Positions 1 through 6,494 of a stretch of 7,610 nt of DNA are shown one piece after another. The position numbers were made by a program, and so were the translations under genes. The notes under the pieces are model-generated. The model searched no databases. It was not told the origin of the DNA and was given only the letters and a program-made list of their open reading frames with translations. How positions within the stretch are numbered: the stretch's first letter is position 1; each line of letters opens with the position of its first letter. The stretch comes from Armatimonadota bacterium (lineage in GTDB: Bacteria; Armatimonadota; Zipacnadia; Zipacnadales; VGFC01): contig VGFB01000167.1 of assembly GCA_016869015.1 (NCBI GenBank), positions 1 to 7,610 on the forward strand, given 5' to 3'.

Positions 1-1
1 C

Positions 2-1177
2 GCCTCGGTGACGATGAACCCCGAGCCGCTTGCGGCGCTCATCGACGCCTTCGTCATCGGGGAAGCTGAGCCGATCGTCCCGGCCGTTGTCGGCGCAGTG
101 GTCGGAGCGCAGAGCCGGAGTGAGCGCCTCAGGGCGCTGGCGAGGCTGCCGGGTCTGTACGTACCCACGCAGCCACCCACGACCCCCGTCCGCCGTCTGG
201 TCTGGCCGGGGGCCGCAACACACCCGCGCACCTCCCTCGTTCTCTCTCCCTACGCCGCCTTCCCGGACCGCTTCCTGATCGAAGTTGGGCGCGGGTGCCC
301 GATGGGTTGTCGCTTCTGTCTGGCCCGGACGATCTACCAGCCCATCCGCTACGCGACGCGGGAGAGCCTCCTCGCGGCGGCTCAGGAAGGCCTCCGCGTG
401 ACCCGGAAGATCGGCCTCCTGGGTGCGTCGCTGTCCGGGTACCCGCGCCTGAGCGAACTCGTGGCGGAGTTGGTGGGCGCGGGGGCGGACGTCTCGCTGT
501 CCTCCCTTCGGGCGGACCGGATTACCCCGGAGCTTCTGAGTGCCCTGAGGCGCGGCGGGCAGGAGACGGTGACGATCGCGCCCGAGGCCGGCACGGAGAC
601 CCTCCGGGCAGCCGTGGGCAAGCCGATCCCGAATGCCGCCCTGGAGGCCGCGGTGGCTGCCGCGGCGGAGGCGGGCCTGCCCGAGGTGAAGCTGTACTTC
701 ATGACGGGGCTTCCCGGCGAGACGCCCGCGGATCGCGAGGCGGTGGTCGAGCTCGTCGAAGGCTGGGCGAGCCGCTTCCCGACCCTCCGTTTCGCGGTGA
801 CGCTGTCGCCCTTCGTCCCCAAGCCCTGGACGCCCCTCGAAGGCGAGCCCTGCCCTTCGGTGCGGGAGGCGCGGGAGATCGTAGAGGGCCTCTCAGCTGG
901 TCTGCGCCGACGGACGAGGGCGAACGTGCGGCCGGGCTCGGCGCGCCTGGCGGCGGTTCAGGCGGCCCTGGCGCGGGGGGACTTCGCCGTTGGGCGGGCC
1001 CTCATCGAGGCGGCGGAGCAGGGCGGAGGCCATGCGGCGCTGAAGAAGGCGCTGAAGCGGGAGGGGGTTGACCTGGACCGACCGCAGGAGGCGCCGGACG
1101 AGAAGCCGTGGGAACGGGCCATCGGGATCGCCGAGACGTGCGGCGAGCCCGGCGCGGGAGGTGAGGACCGGCGATGA
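2..1177 (+). CDS. Radical SAM protein, probable B12-binding type, 5'-truncated by window edge
   Basis: The frame is open to the window edge. The GTG at 8 is probably internal, because the stretch reading VTMNPEPLAALIDAFVIGE matches the end of the N-terminal B12-binding-like region in this family, so roughly 100 or more residues should lie upstream. Counting from position 8, the radical SAM cluster motif is C97-x3-C101-x2-C104 (within GRGCPMGCRFCLA, nt 290-328), which binds the [4Fe-4S] cluster that cleaves S-adenosylmethionine. Downstream blocks typical of the TIM-barrel core follow: SLSSLRADRITPELL, TIAPEAGTETLR (substrate/SAM side) and KLYFMTGLPGETPADRE. The protein has an alanine-rich helical tail and ends in a charged stretch. 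Substrate and reaction cannot be read from the sequence. Its stop overlaps the next start (ATGA at 1174-1177), implying translational coupling. The family call is firm, the B12 subtype is an inference from the left-edge sequence. Confidence 0.9.
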   Translation, partial: ASVTMNPEPLAALIDAFVIGEAEPIVPAVVGAVVGAQSRSERLRALARLPGLYVPTQPPTTPVRRLVWPGAATHPRTSLVLSPYAAFPDRFLIEVGRGCPMGCRFCLARTIYQPIRYATRESLLAAAQEGLRVTRKIGLLGASLSGYPRLSELVAELVGAGADVSLSSLRADRITPELLSALRRGGQETVTIAPEAGTETLRAAVGKPIPNAALEAAVAAAAEAGLPEVKLYFMTGLPGETPADREAVVELVEGWASRFPTLRFAVTLSPFVPKPWTPLEGEPCPSVREAREIVEGLSAGLRRRTRANVRPGSARLAAVQAALARGDFAVGRALIEAAEQGGGHAALKKALKREGVDLDRPQEAPDEKPWERAIGIAETCGEPGAGGEDRR

Positions 1178-2250
1178 AAGTGGGCATCTTCGGGCTGCCG
1201 CAGTCCGGCAAGACGGCTGTCTTCCGCGTGCTGGCCGGCCGTCGCGAGCTGCACGACACCCACGGCGAGGCGCAGATCGCCGCGGTGAAGCTACCCGATG
1301 AGCGGCTCGACTTCGTGGCCCGGGTCTTCGCGTCGAGGAAGGCGACTCCGGCCGAGATCGTGTTCGTGGATACGGCGGCGCTGCACCAGGGCCATGCCGA
1401 TGCCAAGCGCGGGGAGAGCCTCACGGCCCTCCTGGGGGATGCGGACGCCTTCGCCCTCGTCGTGCGCTGCTTCGATCTCAGCAGCGAGGCCCCGGGCGAG
1501 ACGGCGACCCGGGAGTTCGAGTCGCTGCTCCTGGAGCTCGCCCTGACCGACCTGGCGATCCTCGACCGGCGTCTCGAACGCCTCGAGAAGGACCTCCGTC
1601 ACGGCAAGAAGGAAGTCGCGGCCGAGCTCGAGCTGCTGCGGCGGTGCGCGACCCACCTGGAGGTCGGCGGCCTGCTGGCCAGGCTCGCGCTGACCGCGGA
1701 GGAGGACAAGGCCCTGCGTGGCTTCGCGCTGCTGACCCAGAAGCCGATGCTCGTCGTGGCCAACGTCGGTGAGGACGATGCGGGCGGCGGCGTCCTGGGC
1801 CCCGGCGAGACGCTGGAGCCCCTCGCTGCCCGCTGCGGCGCGTTGGGTCTGCCGACGGTGGCCTTCTGTGCGGAGCTGGAGGCGGAGATTCTGGAGCTGG
1901 ATGCTGACGAGCAGGCGGCCTTCCTGACAGACTACGGGATCACCGAGTTCGCGCGCGACGCCTTCGTCGCAGCCGCCTTCGGGCTCCTGGGCCTGGTGAC
2001 GTTCTTCACCGCCAACGACAGCGAAGCGCGGGCGTGGAACATCCCCCAAGGGTCCACAGCCCTGGAAGCCGCCGGGAAGGTCCACACCGACATGGCGCGC
2101 GGCTTCATCCGGGCCGAGGTGATCGCTCACGACGATCTGAGGGACGCGGGTTCGGTCGCCGAGTGCCGACACCGCGGGACTGCACGACTCGAGGGGAAGG
2201 AGTACGCGGTCAGAGATGGGGACATCCTGCAGGTCCGGTTCAGTGTGTGA
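1174..2250 (+). CDS. YchF/OLA1-like P-loop ATPase with TGS (DUF933) domain, divergent
   Basis: 358 residues, close to the ~363 usual for YchF. Residues 7-14 (GLPQSGKT) form the P-loop. Residues 197-200 (NVGE) match the NxxE motif that replaces NKxD in YchF/OLA1 proteins and favours ATP over GTP. A helical coiled-coil-like insert spans about 120-170. The C-terminal TGS/DUF933 domain (about 270-358) is well conserved: LLGLVTFFTANDSEARAWNI, AAGKVHTDMARGFIRAEVI and EGKEYAVRDGDILQVRF. Oddities: the NFPFCTI-like switch segment after the P-loop is missing, the usual DxxG is D66-T-A-A69, and the His that in E. coli YchF precedes VVRCF is Leu95. It may therefore be a YchF paralogue with altered or lost hydrolysis rather than the housekeeping copy, so no symbol is given. 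The start is set by an SD (GGAGGTGA, 1157-1164) nine bases before the ATG and by the ATGA overlap with the radical SAM gene. Confidence 0.88.
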   Translation: MKVGIFGLPQSGKTAVFRVLAGRRELHDTHGEAQIAAVKLPDERLDFVARVFASRKATPAEIVFVDTAALHQGHADAKRGESLTALLGDADAFALVVRCFDLSSEAPGETATREFESLLLELALTDLAILDRRLERLEKDLRHGKKEVAAELELLRRCATHLEVGGLLARLALTAEEDKALRGFALLTQKPMLVVANVGEDDAGGGVLGPGETLEPLAARCGALGLPTVAFCAELEAEILELDADEQAAFLTDYGITEFARDAFVAAAFGLLGLVTFFTANDSEARAWNIPQGSTALEAAGKVHTDMARGFIRAEVIAHDDLRDAGSVAECRHRGTARLEGKEYAVRDGDILQVRFSV

Positions 2251-2307
2251 CGGTCGACGTCGGGCTGCAACGCCCGGGCGGTACGCAACGTTGAAGGAGA
2301 CAGGTGA

Positions 2308-3375
2308 ATGGCAGAGATGACGCCGAGAGAACGTGTCCTGACCGCGATGAACCGTCAGGTTCCCGATCGGGTGCCGAAGACTGCCGGCTTCACGCCCGAC
2401 GTGCAGCGGCGCTTCGAGGAGGCGACCGGCGCCACCGACCCGGCGACCTACTTCGGCTTCGAGTCGCGGGGCGTGGGGTTCCATGGCCCGCGCGAGGCGA
2501 CCGACTTCAGCGCCTACTACCCCGACGGCCTGCCGGAAGGGACGGGGATCAGCGAATACGGCACCGCACACAAGCCGGGGGACTTCTACCACTTCTGGCG
2601 GCTCGACTTCCCGCTGAAGAACGCGAAGACCCTCGACGAGTTGAGGCACTTCCCGTGGCCGGACTTCACGCCCCAGTACCGCCACGAGCACCTCGAGTCG
2701 CAGGTGGCGAGCCTTCACGCGCAGGACTTCTACGTGCAGGGCGGCGTGGGGCACATCTACGAGAACGCCTGGCAGATCGTCAGCATGGAGAAGCTGCTCA
2801 TGGACTTCATCGAGGCCCCCGAGCAGGCCGCCTTCGTGCTGGACCGGATCACCGAGGACCGAGCGTTCCAGGCCCGGCGGTTCGCCGAGGCGGGTTGTGA
2901 CGGCATTCTGACCGGCGACGATGTGGCGATGCAGGACCGGATGATGATGAGCCCGGACGCCTGGCGGCAGTGGCTCAAGCCGCGCTGGGCGCATGTCTAC
3001 GCCGAGGCGCGGCGGGCCAAGCCCGACATCCAGATCTTCTACCACAGCGACGGGGACATCGAGCCGATCGTGCCGGACCTCATCGAGATCGGGCTGGACA
3101 TCCTGAACCCGGTACAGCCCGAGTGCGTCGATCCGGCGGCCCTGAAGCGCGAGTTCGGCAAGGACCTCGCCTTCTGGGGCTGCATCGGGACGCAGACCAC
3201 GATGCCCTTCGGCTCCGTCGCCGACGTGAAGCACGCCGTGAAGTGGACGATCAAGAACGTCGGTCATGACGGCGGCCTGCTGATCGCGCCGACCCACGTC
3301 CTGGAACCGGACGTGTCCTGGGCGAACATCCAGGCGCTCTTCGACGCGGTCGAGGAGTACGGCGTCTACCGATAG
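2308..3375 (+). CDS. Uroporphyrinogen decarboxylase (URO-D) superfamily protein, possible corrinoid-linked methyltransferase
   Basis: 355 residues with the hallmarks of the URO-D fold: N-terminal MTPRERVLTAMNRQVPDRVP, a central barrel with GCDGILTGDDVAMQ (about 196-208), FYHSDGDIEPIVPDLIEIG (244-262) with His246, ILNPVQPECVDP (265-276), WGCIGTQTTMPFG (290-302) and the C-terminal GGLLIAPTHVLEPDVSWAN (322-340). The paired arginines of true HemE (the RQAGRY-type block) are absent, so this is not a haem-pathway decarboxylase. Relatives in this family move methyl groups to or from corrinoid proteins or are uncharacterised. The usual methyltransferase zinc motif HxC reads H246-S-D here, leaving Cys273 and Cys292 as candidate thiols. 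Its substrate is unknown. The start is backed by an SD AAGGAGA at 2294-2300, seven bases upstream. It lies 57 bases after the YchF-like gene and 13 before the lipoprotein gene. Confidence 0.9.
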   Translation: MAEMTPRERVLTAMNRQVPDRVPKTAGFTPDVQRRFEEATGATDPATYFGFESRGVGFHGPREATDFSAYYPDGLPEGTGISEYGTAHKPGDFYHFWRLDFPLKNAKTLDELRHFPWPDFTPQYRHEHLESQVASLHAQDFYVQGGVGHIYENAWQIVSMEKLLMDFIEAPEQAAFVLDRITEDRAFQARRFAEAGCDGILTGDDVAMQDRMMMSPDAWRQWLKPRWAHVYAEARRAKPDIQIFYHSDGDIEPIVPDLIEIGLDILNPVQPECVDPAALKREFGKDLAFWGCIGTQTTMPFGSVADVKHAVKWTIKNVGHDGGLLIAPTHVLEPDVSWANIQALFDAVEEYGVYR

Positions 3376-3388
3376 AGGTGCGAACGCG

Positions 3389-4456
3389 ATGAGACAGGCT
3401 CTGTGTCTGTTGGCGCTGGCAACGGCCGTCGGGATGACGGGCTGCGTGAAGGTCGAGCAGCACGTCACGGTGCGTCCGGATGCGAAGACCGACGCCGCCT
3501 TCGCGCTTCGTCTGCCGGCGCTCATGGGCGCGATGGTGGATGGGCTGCTTAACCGACAGACGGGCGGGGCGACGGCGAGCCTGCCGCCCGGGCTGGAGAT
3601 CGGGCAGCGGGAGGAGAACGGCGAGCTGGTGCTCGAGGTCAAGCTCCCCGCGGAGCTGCTGCCGCCCCCGATGAGGTCGCTTTACAAGGTCACTACGAGC
3701 GACCGGCTCCTGACCCGCTCCTATCGACTGAGCATCGATCCCAAGGCCATGACTCCCAGCGAACTGCTCCGCATGGGGCAGGCGCTGGAGCTGCCCCGGG
3801 ATGATCGCCCGACGGTCAGGTTGACGCAGTTCAGCCTCCCCGGGCTCGGCGACCTGGACCTGCAGAGCCCGGAGGGGCTGCAGAAGGCCCTCGGCACGTT
3901 GGGCGACCTCTTGGGCGGTCCGGGCGCCAACGGGCAAGGCCTGCTGGAGCAGGTGGAGCTGGCAACTTACGTGCACATGCCCGGTCGGCTGACCAGGACG
4001 ACCGGGCTGCGCGTGGATGACCGCACGGCGAAGTGGATCATGGAGCCCAAGCGGGCGGGCGAAGTCGTCACCTTCGCCGGCGACCCGCTGACCGCCGAGT
4101 CGGAAGCCGGCAGCAGCCCCCGCATCGATGACTTGGCGCGACGGCTGAGCCTCTCGGTCGATGACCTCGTGGGCCTCGCCTCACGCCGGCTAATCCCCAA
4201 CCCCGAGGTTGGGGAGGGGGAGGAGCCGATCGTCGATGCCGACCTCTACGGCCAACTGGCGACGCTGGCCCTGGGGCTCGACGCGACGGTCGGGCCGGGG
4301 AGCACTCCGGTGGTGATGGACCGCCTGGGTCTGTTGGTGGACCAGCCCAGCCTCGCGGCGGCCACGAAGGCCGCCAAGCGTCTGCCGCGTCTGCGGGAAC
4401 ACTCCGCGCCTACCGAGCTGCCGCCGGCAGCTGTCGTGGACGTGCTGACCCGGTAG
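3389..4456 (+). CDS. Predicted lipoprotein, LppM-like N-terminal domain
   Basis: 355 residues. The N-terminus has a short signal peptide (Arg2, hydrophobic 4-16) ending in M16-T-G-C19, an acceptable lipobox with Met instead of Leu at -3, so Cys19 would be lipidated and the protein anchored outside the cytoplasmic membrane. The mature start, CVKVEQHVTVRPD, resembles LppM/DUF3153-type lipoproteins, which continue in beta-rich segments; here VYLxMPGR-like and TAKWIMEP (about 194-220) fit that pattern. Residues 245-297 differ in character: three predicted helices (RIDDLARRL, SVDDLVGLASRRL, DADLYGQLATLALGL) resemble a MerR-type winged helix, odd for an exported protein. No C-terminal membrane segment is seen. 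The start follows SD GAGGTG (3375-3380), which overlaps the previous stop, so translation is probably coupled. The role is unknown; the lipoprotein call is moderately firm and the LppM resemblance tentative. Confidence 0.75.
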   Translation: MRQALCLLALATAVGMTGCVKVEQHVTVRPDAKTDAAFALRLPALMGAMVDGLLNRQTGGATASLPPGLEIGQREENGELVLEVKLPAELLPPPMRSLYKVTTSDRLLTRSYRLSIDPKAMTPSELLRMGQALELPRDDRPTVRLTQFSLPGLGDLDLQSPEGLQKALGTLGDLLGGPGANGQGLLEQVELATYVHMPGRLTRTTGLRVDDRTAKWIMEPKRAGEVVTFAGDPLTAESEAGSSPRIDDLARRLSLSVDDLVGLASRRLIPNPEVGEGEEPIVDADLYGQLATLALGLDATVGPGSTPVVMDRLGLLVDQPSLAAATKAAKRLPRLREHSAPTELPPAAVVDVLTR

Positions 4457-4481
4457 GGGGCGCCGGGCAAGGAGGACGAGG

Positions 4482-4817
4482 GTGAGACTCGAACAGCTCT
4501 TCAGGGGGCGCGGGGAACCGGATCGTCCGCCCGATCCGACGATGCCCTTGCGGTTCCTGATCCACCTGCCGAACTTCGTGCGGCTGTACTGGCGGCTGCT
4601 TCACGACAAGCGGGTGCCGCTGTTCCCGAAGGCTCTCCTGGTCGCGGCCATCGCCTACGCGATCTCGCCGATCGACCTGCTGTCCGACTTCTCGCTGCCG
4701 ATCATCGGCGTCCTCGACGACGTTGCGCTGCTGGGGCTGGCGATCCGCTACTTCATCCCCCTCTGCCCGCGAAATGTAGTCGAGGAGCACGTGAAGTTGA
4801 TCGATGGTGGGGAGTAA
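4482..4817 (+). CDS. DUF1232 (YkvA-type) small membrane protein
   Basis: 111 residues. The core, residues 34-92, carries the DUF1232 signature: RLYWRLLHDKRVPLFPKALL, then AIAYAISPIDLLSDF and IIGVLDDVALLGLAI. This matches the family pattern of a YxxSPIDLxPDF block followed by GxLDD. Residues 50-67 and about 71-92 are hydrophobic and probably membrane-associated helices separated by the conserved SPID turn. Function in this family is not established. The N-terminal 25 residues are charged and Pro/Arg-rich (RGRGEPDRPPDP) and likely cytoplasmic. The start is a GTG at 4482, chosen because of the SD AAGGAGG at 4469-4475, six bases upstream. It begins 25 bases after the lipoprotein stop, so the two are probably cotranscribed. 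Confidence 0.9.
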   Translation: MRLEQLFRGRGEPDRPPDPTMPLRFLIHLPNFVRLYWRLLHDKRVPLFPKALLVAAIAYAISPIDLLSDFSLPIIGVLDDVALLGLAIRYFIPLCPRNVVEEHVKLIDGGE

Positions 4818-4864
4818 TCCGCGCGCGAGCGGCGAACACTCCCGGTCGAAGCAGCGCTGTACAC

Positions 4865-4893
4865 GGAGGTGCCGCCGGCCCCGGAGGCCGGCG
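4865..4893 (+). promoter_or_regulatory. SD plus hairpin in the GNAT leader
   Basis: The SD GGAGGTG (4865-4871) lies 29 bases before the ATG at 4901, too far for ordinary initiation. Between them is a perfect 8-bp stem, CGCCGGCC (4873-4880) with GGCCGGCG (4886-4893) and a 5-base loop. If it folds, the SD comes to an effective eight bases from the ATG. A second GGAGG (4883-4887) is buried in the loop and stem, 13 bases from the start. Confidence 0.5.
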
Positions 4894-4900
4894 CGGACTG

Positions 4901-5404
4901 ATGGCGCTTGAATCACCGTCCCAGGCGCGCCTGCCGTTGCTGGCGGTCCGGGAACTCAACTTCCACCGCGACATCGAGACGATCCTGCGCTTCCAGGTCG
5001 AGATCTACGAGACCAACTTCCCCGGCTTCCGCGTCACCGCGACGTTCCTGCGCGACTACCGCCGGCAGCTGCGTCGCGTCTCCCGCCAGTGGAGCGAGGG
5101 CCTGTTCGTGCTGGACGATGGTCAGCAGCCGCGGGGCTTCCTGTGGGTCGGCCTCATCACGACGCTCATCTCCCCGACCATCGGGTACATCAAGAACATC
5201 TACATCGCGCCGGAGCTGCGCGGCCAAGGCTGGGGCCGTGAGTTGCTGCGCACCGCCGAGCAGTGGGCTGCCGAGCGCGGCGCGACTGAGATCGAGCTGG
5301 ACGCCAGCGTGTGCAACGAGGAGGCGGTGCGGATGTATGAGAGCGCGGGCTATGGCACGCGGCGCCTGCGGATGGCGAAGGACCTCCGCAGCTTCGGAGC
5401 CTGA
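4901..5404 (+). CDS. GNAT-family N-acetyltransferase
   Basis: 167 residues. The acetyl-CoA pyrophosphate-binding motif is seen at residues 96-116 (YIKNIYIAPELRGQGWGREL), with the R107-x2-G110-x-G112 pattern. The C-terminal motif VCNEEAVRMYESAGYGTR (137-154) carries Tyr146, the usual general-acid position. The fold's first strand and helices are at about 15-60. The acyl acceptor cannot be predicted; relatives acetylate small amines, peptides or protein N-termini. The ATG at 4901 is the first reasonable start: no ATG, GTG or TTG lies in frame upstream to at least 4835, and homology seems to begin around residue 14 (LAVRELNFHRD), so a slightly later start is possible. The gap to the DUF1232 gene is 83 bases and contains the hairpin described at 4865-4893. 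Confidence 0.9.
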   Translation: MALESPSQARLPLLAVRELNFHRDIETILRFQVEIYETNFPGFRVTATFLRDYRRQLRRVSRQWSEGLFVLDDGQQPRGFLWVGLITTLISPTIGYIKNIYIAPELRGQGWGRELLRTAEQWAAERGATEIELDASVCNEEAVRMYESAGYGTRRLRMAKDLRSFGA

Positions 5405-5407
5405 GCG

Positions 5408-5423
5408 CGCCCTACACAGGGCG
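5408..5423 (+). other. Short hairpin after the GNAT stop
   Basis: CGCCCT (5408-5413) pairs with AGGGCG (5418-5423) across an ACAC tetraloop, starting three bases after the stop codon. No T-run follows (AGCAAATCG), so it is not a classical intrinsic terminator. It may protect the 3' end or weakly pause transcription. Confidence 0.4.
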
Positions 5424-5438
5424 AGCAAATCGTCGTGA

Positions 5439-5467
5439 GGACCGCGGTCGGAGCGCCTCCGCGGTCC
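5439..5467 (+). promoter_or_regulatory. Strong hairpin just upstream of the isomerase SD
   Basis: GGACCGCGG (5439-5447) and CCGCGGTCC (5459-5467) form a perfect 9-bp GC-rich stem over an 11-base loop, which can itself pair GG with CC (5450-5451 with 5456-5457). The 3' arm ends two bases before the SD, leaving the SD single-stranded. No T-run follows. It could be an mRNA stabiliser, a processing boundary or a regulator target; the sequence alone does not say which. Confidence 0.5.
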
Positions 5468-5469
5468 GG

Positions 5470-5478
5470 AAAAGGAGG
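5470..5478 (+). promoter_or_regulatory. RBS that fixes the isomerase start
   Basis: AAAAGGAGG at 5470-5478 lies seven bases before the GTG at 5486. This makes 5486 the real start and not the in-frame GTG at 5435, which has no SD and would place the 5439-5467 hairpin inside the coding region. Confidence 0.8.
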
Positions 5479-5485
5479 CGTCGAC

Positions 5486-6271
5486 GTGAAGAAAGGGATG
5501 TGCTACGGCTCGCTGCCACCGAAGATGACCCCGCGTCAGAAGCTGCAGTTGGCGAAGGACGCCGGTCTGGACGGGGTCGAGATCCCCGCCTTCGAGACCC
5601 GGGAGGAGACCGAGAAGGTCCGTGAGGTCGCCGAGAGCGTGGGGATTGAGATCCACAGCGTGATGGGCGGGACGCACTGGCAACTACCGCTGTCCAGCAC
5701 CGACGAGGCCGTCCGCCTGAAGGGCGTGGAGGGCATCCGTCACGCGCTGCACGTCGCCAAGTGGTCGGGCGCCGGGGTCGTGCTGGTGGTGCCGGGGGTC
5801 GTGACGGCCGACGCCTCCTATGAGGCGGTCTACGACCTGTCGCGCAAGAGCCTCCGCGAACTCCTGCCGACCGCCGAGGAGCTCGGCATCGTGATCGCCA
5901 TCGAGAACGTGTGGAATAAGTTCCTCCTCAGTCCGATGGAGATGCGCGACTACATCGACGGCCTCAAGCACGAACTCGTGAAGGCGTACTTCGACGTGGG
6001 GAACATCCTGATCTACGGCTTCCCGCACCACTACGTCGAGACCCTCGGCCGCCGCATCGTGAAGGTCCACATCAAGGACTTCAATGTCGGCCAGCGCCAG
6101 TTCGTACCCGTCCTCACCGGCGATGTCGACTTCCCGCGTTTCGTCAACGCCCTCAAGGGCATTGGCTACAGCGACTACCTCACCGCCGAGCTGCCGCCCT
6201 ACCCGCAGTTCCCCGAGCAACTCGTCTACGATACGTCCGCGCACCTCGACTGCATCATCGCTAGTACGTAG
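5486..6271 (+). CDS. Sugar phosphate isomerase/epimerase (xylose isomerase-like TIM barrel)
   Basis: 261 residues from the GTG at 5486. The AP-endonuclease-2/xylose-isomerase-like barrel is clear: AKDAGLDGVEIPAFE at 23-37, IHSVMGGTHWQLPLSS at 56-71, then the metal-binding set Glu140 (IENVWNKFLLSP), Asp170 (YFDVGN), His195 (KVHIKDF) and Glu235 (TAELPPYP). The spacing of these four residues matches the L-xylulose-5-phosphate 3-epimerase/hexulose-6-phosphate isomerase (UlaE-like) group, and the NVWNKFLLSP block is typical of it. It probably isomerises or epimerises a sugar or sugar phosphate in the cytoplasm, using a divalent metal; the actual substrate is not readable. No sugar kinase or transporter is adjacent, so the pathway is unknown. 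It ends in TAG (6269-6271), seven bases before the 9-bp array, and the frame stays open beyond that stop. Confidence 0.92.
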   Translation: MKKGMCYGSLPPKMTPRQKLQLAKDAGLDGVEIPAFETREETEKVREVAESVGIEIHSVMGGTHWQLPLSSTDEAVRLKGVEGIRHALHVAKWSGAGVVLVVPGVVTADASYEAVYDLSRKSLRELLPTAEELGIVIAIENVWNKFLLSPMEMRDYIDGLKHELVKAYFDVGNILIYGFPHHYVETLGRRIVKVHIKDFNVGQRQFVPVLTGDVDFPRFVNALKGIGYSDYLTAELPPYPQFPEQLVYDTSAHLDCIIAST

Positions 6272-6278
6272 GTACAGG

Positions 6279-6494
6279 GAGGTAGGGGAGGTAACGGAGG
6301 TAACGGCGGCAACGGAGGTAACGGAGGTAACGGCGGTAGGGGAGGTAACGGCGGCAACGGAGGGAACGGCGGTAACGAAGGTAACGGCGGCAACGGAGGG
6401 AACGGCGGTAACGAAGGTAACGGCGGCAGGGGAGGTAACGGAGGCAACGGCGGTAGGGGAGGTAACGGAGGTAACGGCGGTATCGAAGGTAACG
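6279..6494 (+). repeat. 9-bp minisatellite array, 24 units
   Basis: Consensus G(A/C)GGTAACG. The units from 6279 are contiguous with no spacers. Main types are GAGGTAACG (8 copies), GCGGTAACG, GCGGCAACG, GAGGGAACG, AAGGTAACG and GCGGTAGGG. A higher-order repeat is present: the four units at 6351-6386 are copied exactly at 6387-6422 (36 bp). A degenerate 25th unit (GCGGGGAGG) covers 6495-6503. The + strand is purine-rich, the - strand pyrimidine-rich. The + frame used by the S23 gene is closed by 13 TAA and 3 TAG, while the other two + frames and all minus frames are free of stops within the array. Such arrays typically arise by slippage, and length differences between strains would be expected. 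Its role is unknown. Confidence 0.97.

Noticed and set aside
8..10. GTG at 8 as the true start of the radical SAM gene
   Set aside because: No room for an SD is visible, the frame is open to the edge, and the sequence after it is an internal conserved block of the family.
2261..2276. Terminator hairpin after the YchF-like gene
   Set aside because: Only five base pairs (CGGGC with GCCCG), no T-run, and a competing palindrome CGCCCGGGCG overlaps it.
2308..3375. HemE, uroporphyrinogen decarboxylase of haem synthesis
   Set aside because: The paired catalytic arginines in the N-terminal RQAGRY-type block are missing.
1291..3642. A 783-residue open frame on the minus strand
   Set aside because: It is antisense to the YchF-like, URO-D and lipoprotein genes, whose families are clear. 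Its sequence shows no family motif, and long antisense frames are common in GC-rich DNA.
5435..5485. N-terminal extension of the isomerase from GTG 5435
   Set aside because: It lacks an SD, would translate the 9-bp hairpin, and adds 17 residues ahead of the conserved N-terminus. GTG 5486 has an ideal SD.
6279..6494. CRISPR array
   Set aside because: The repeats are 9 bp, directly adjacent and without spacers, and no cas genes are present.
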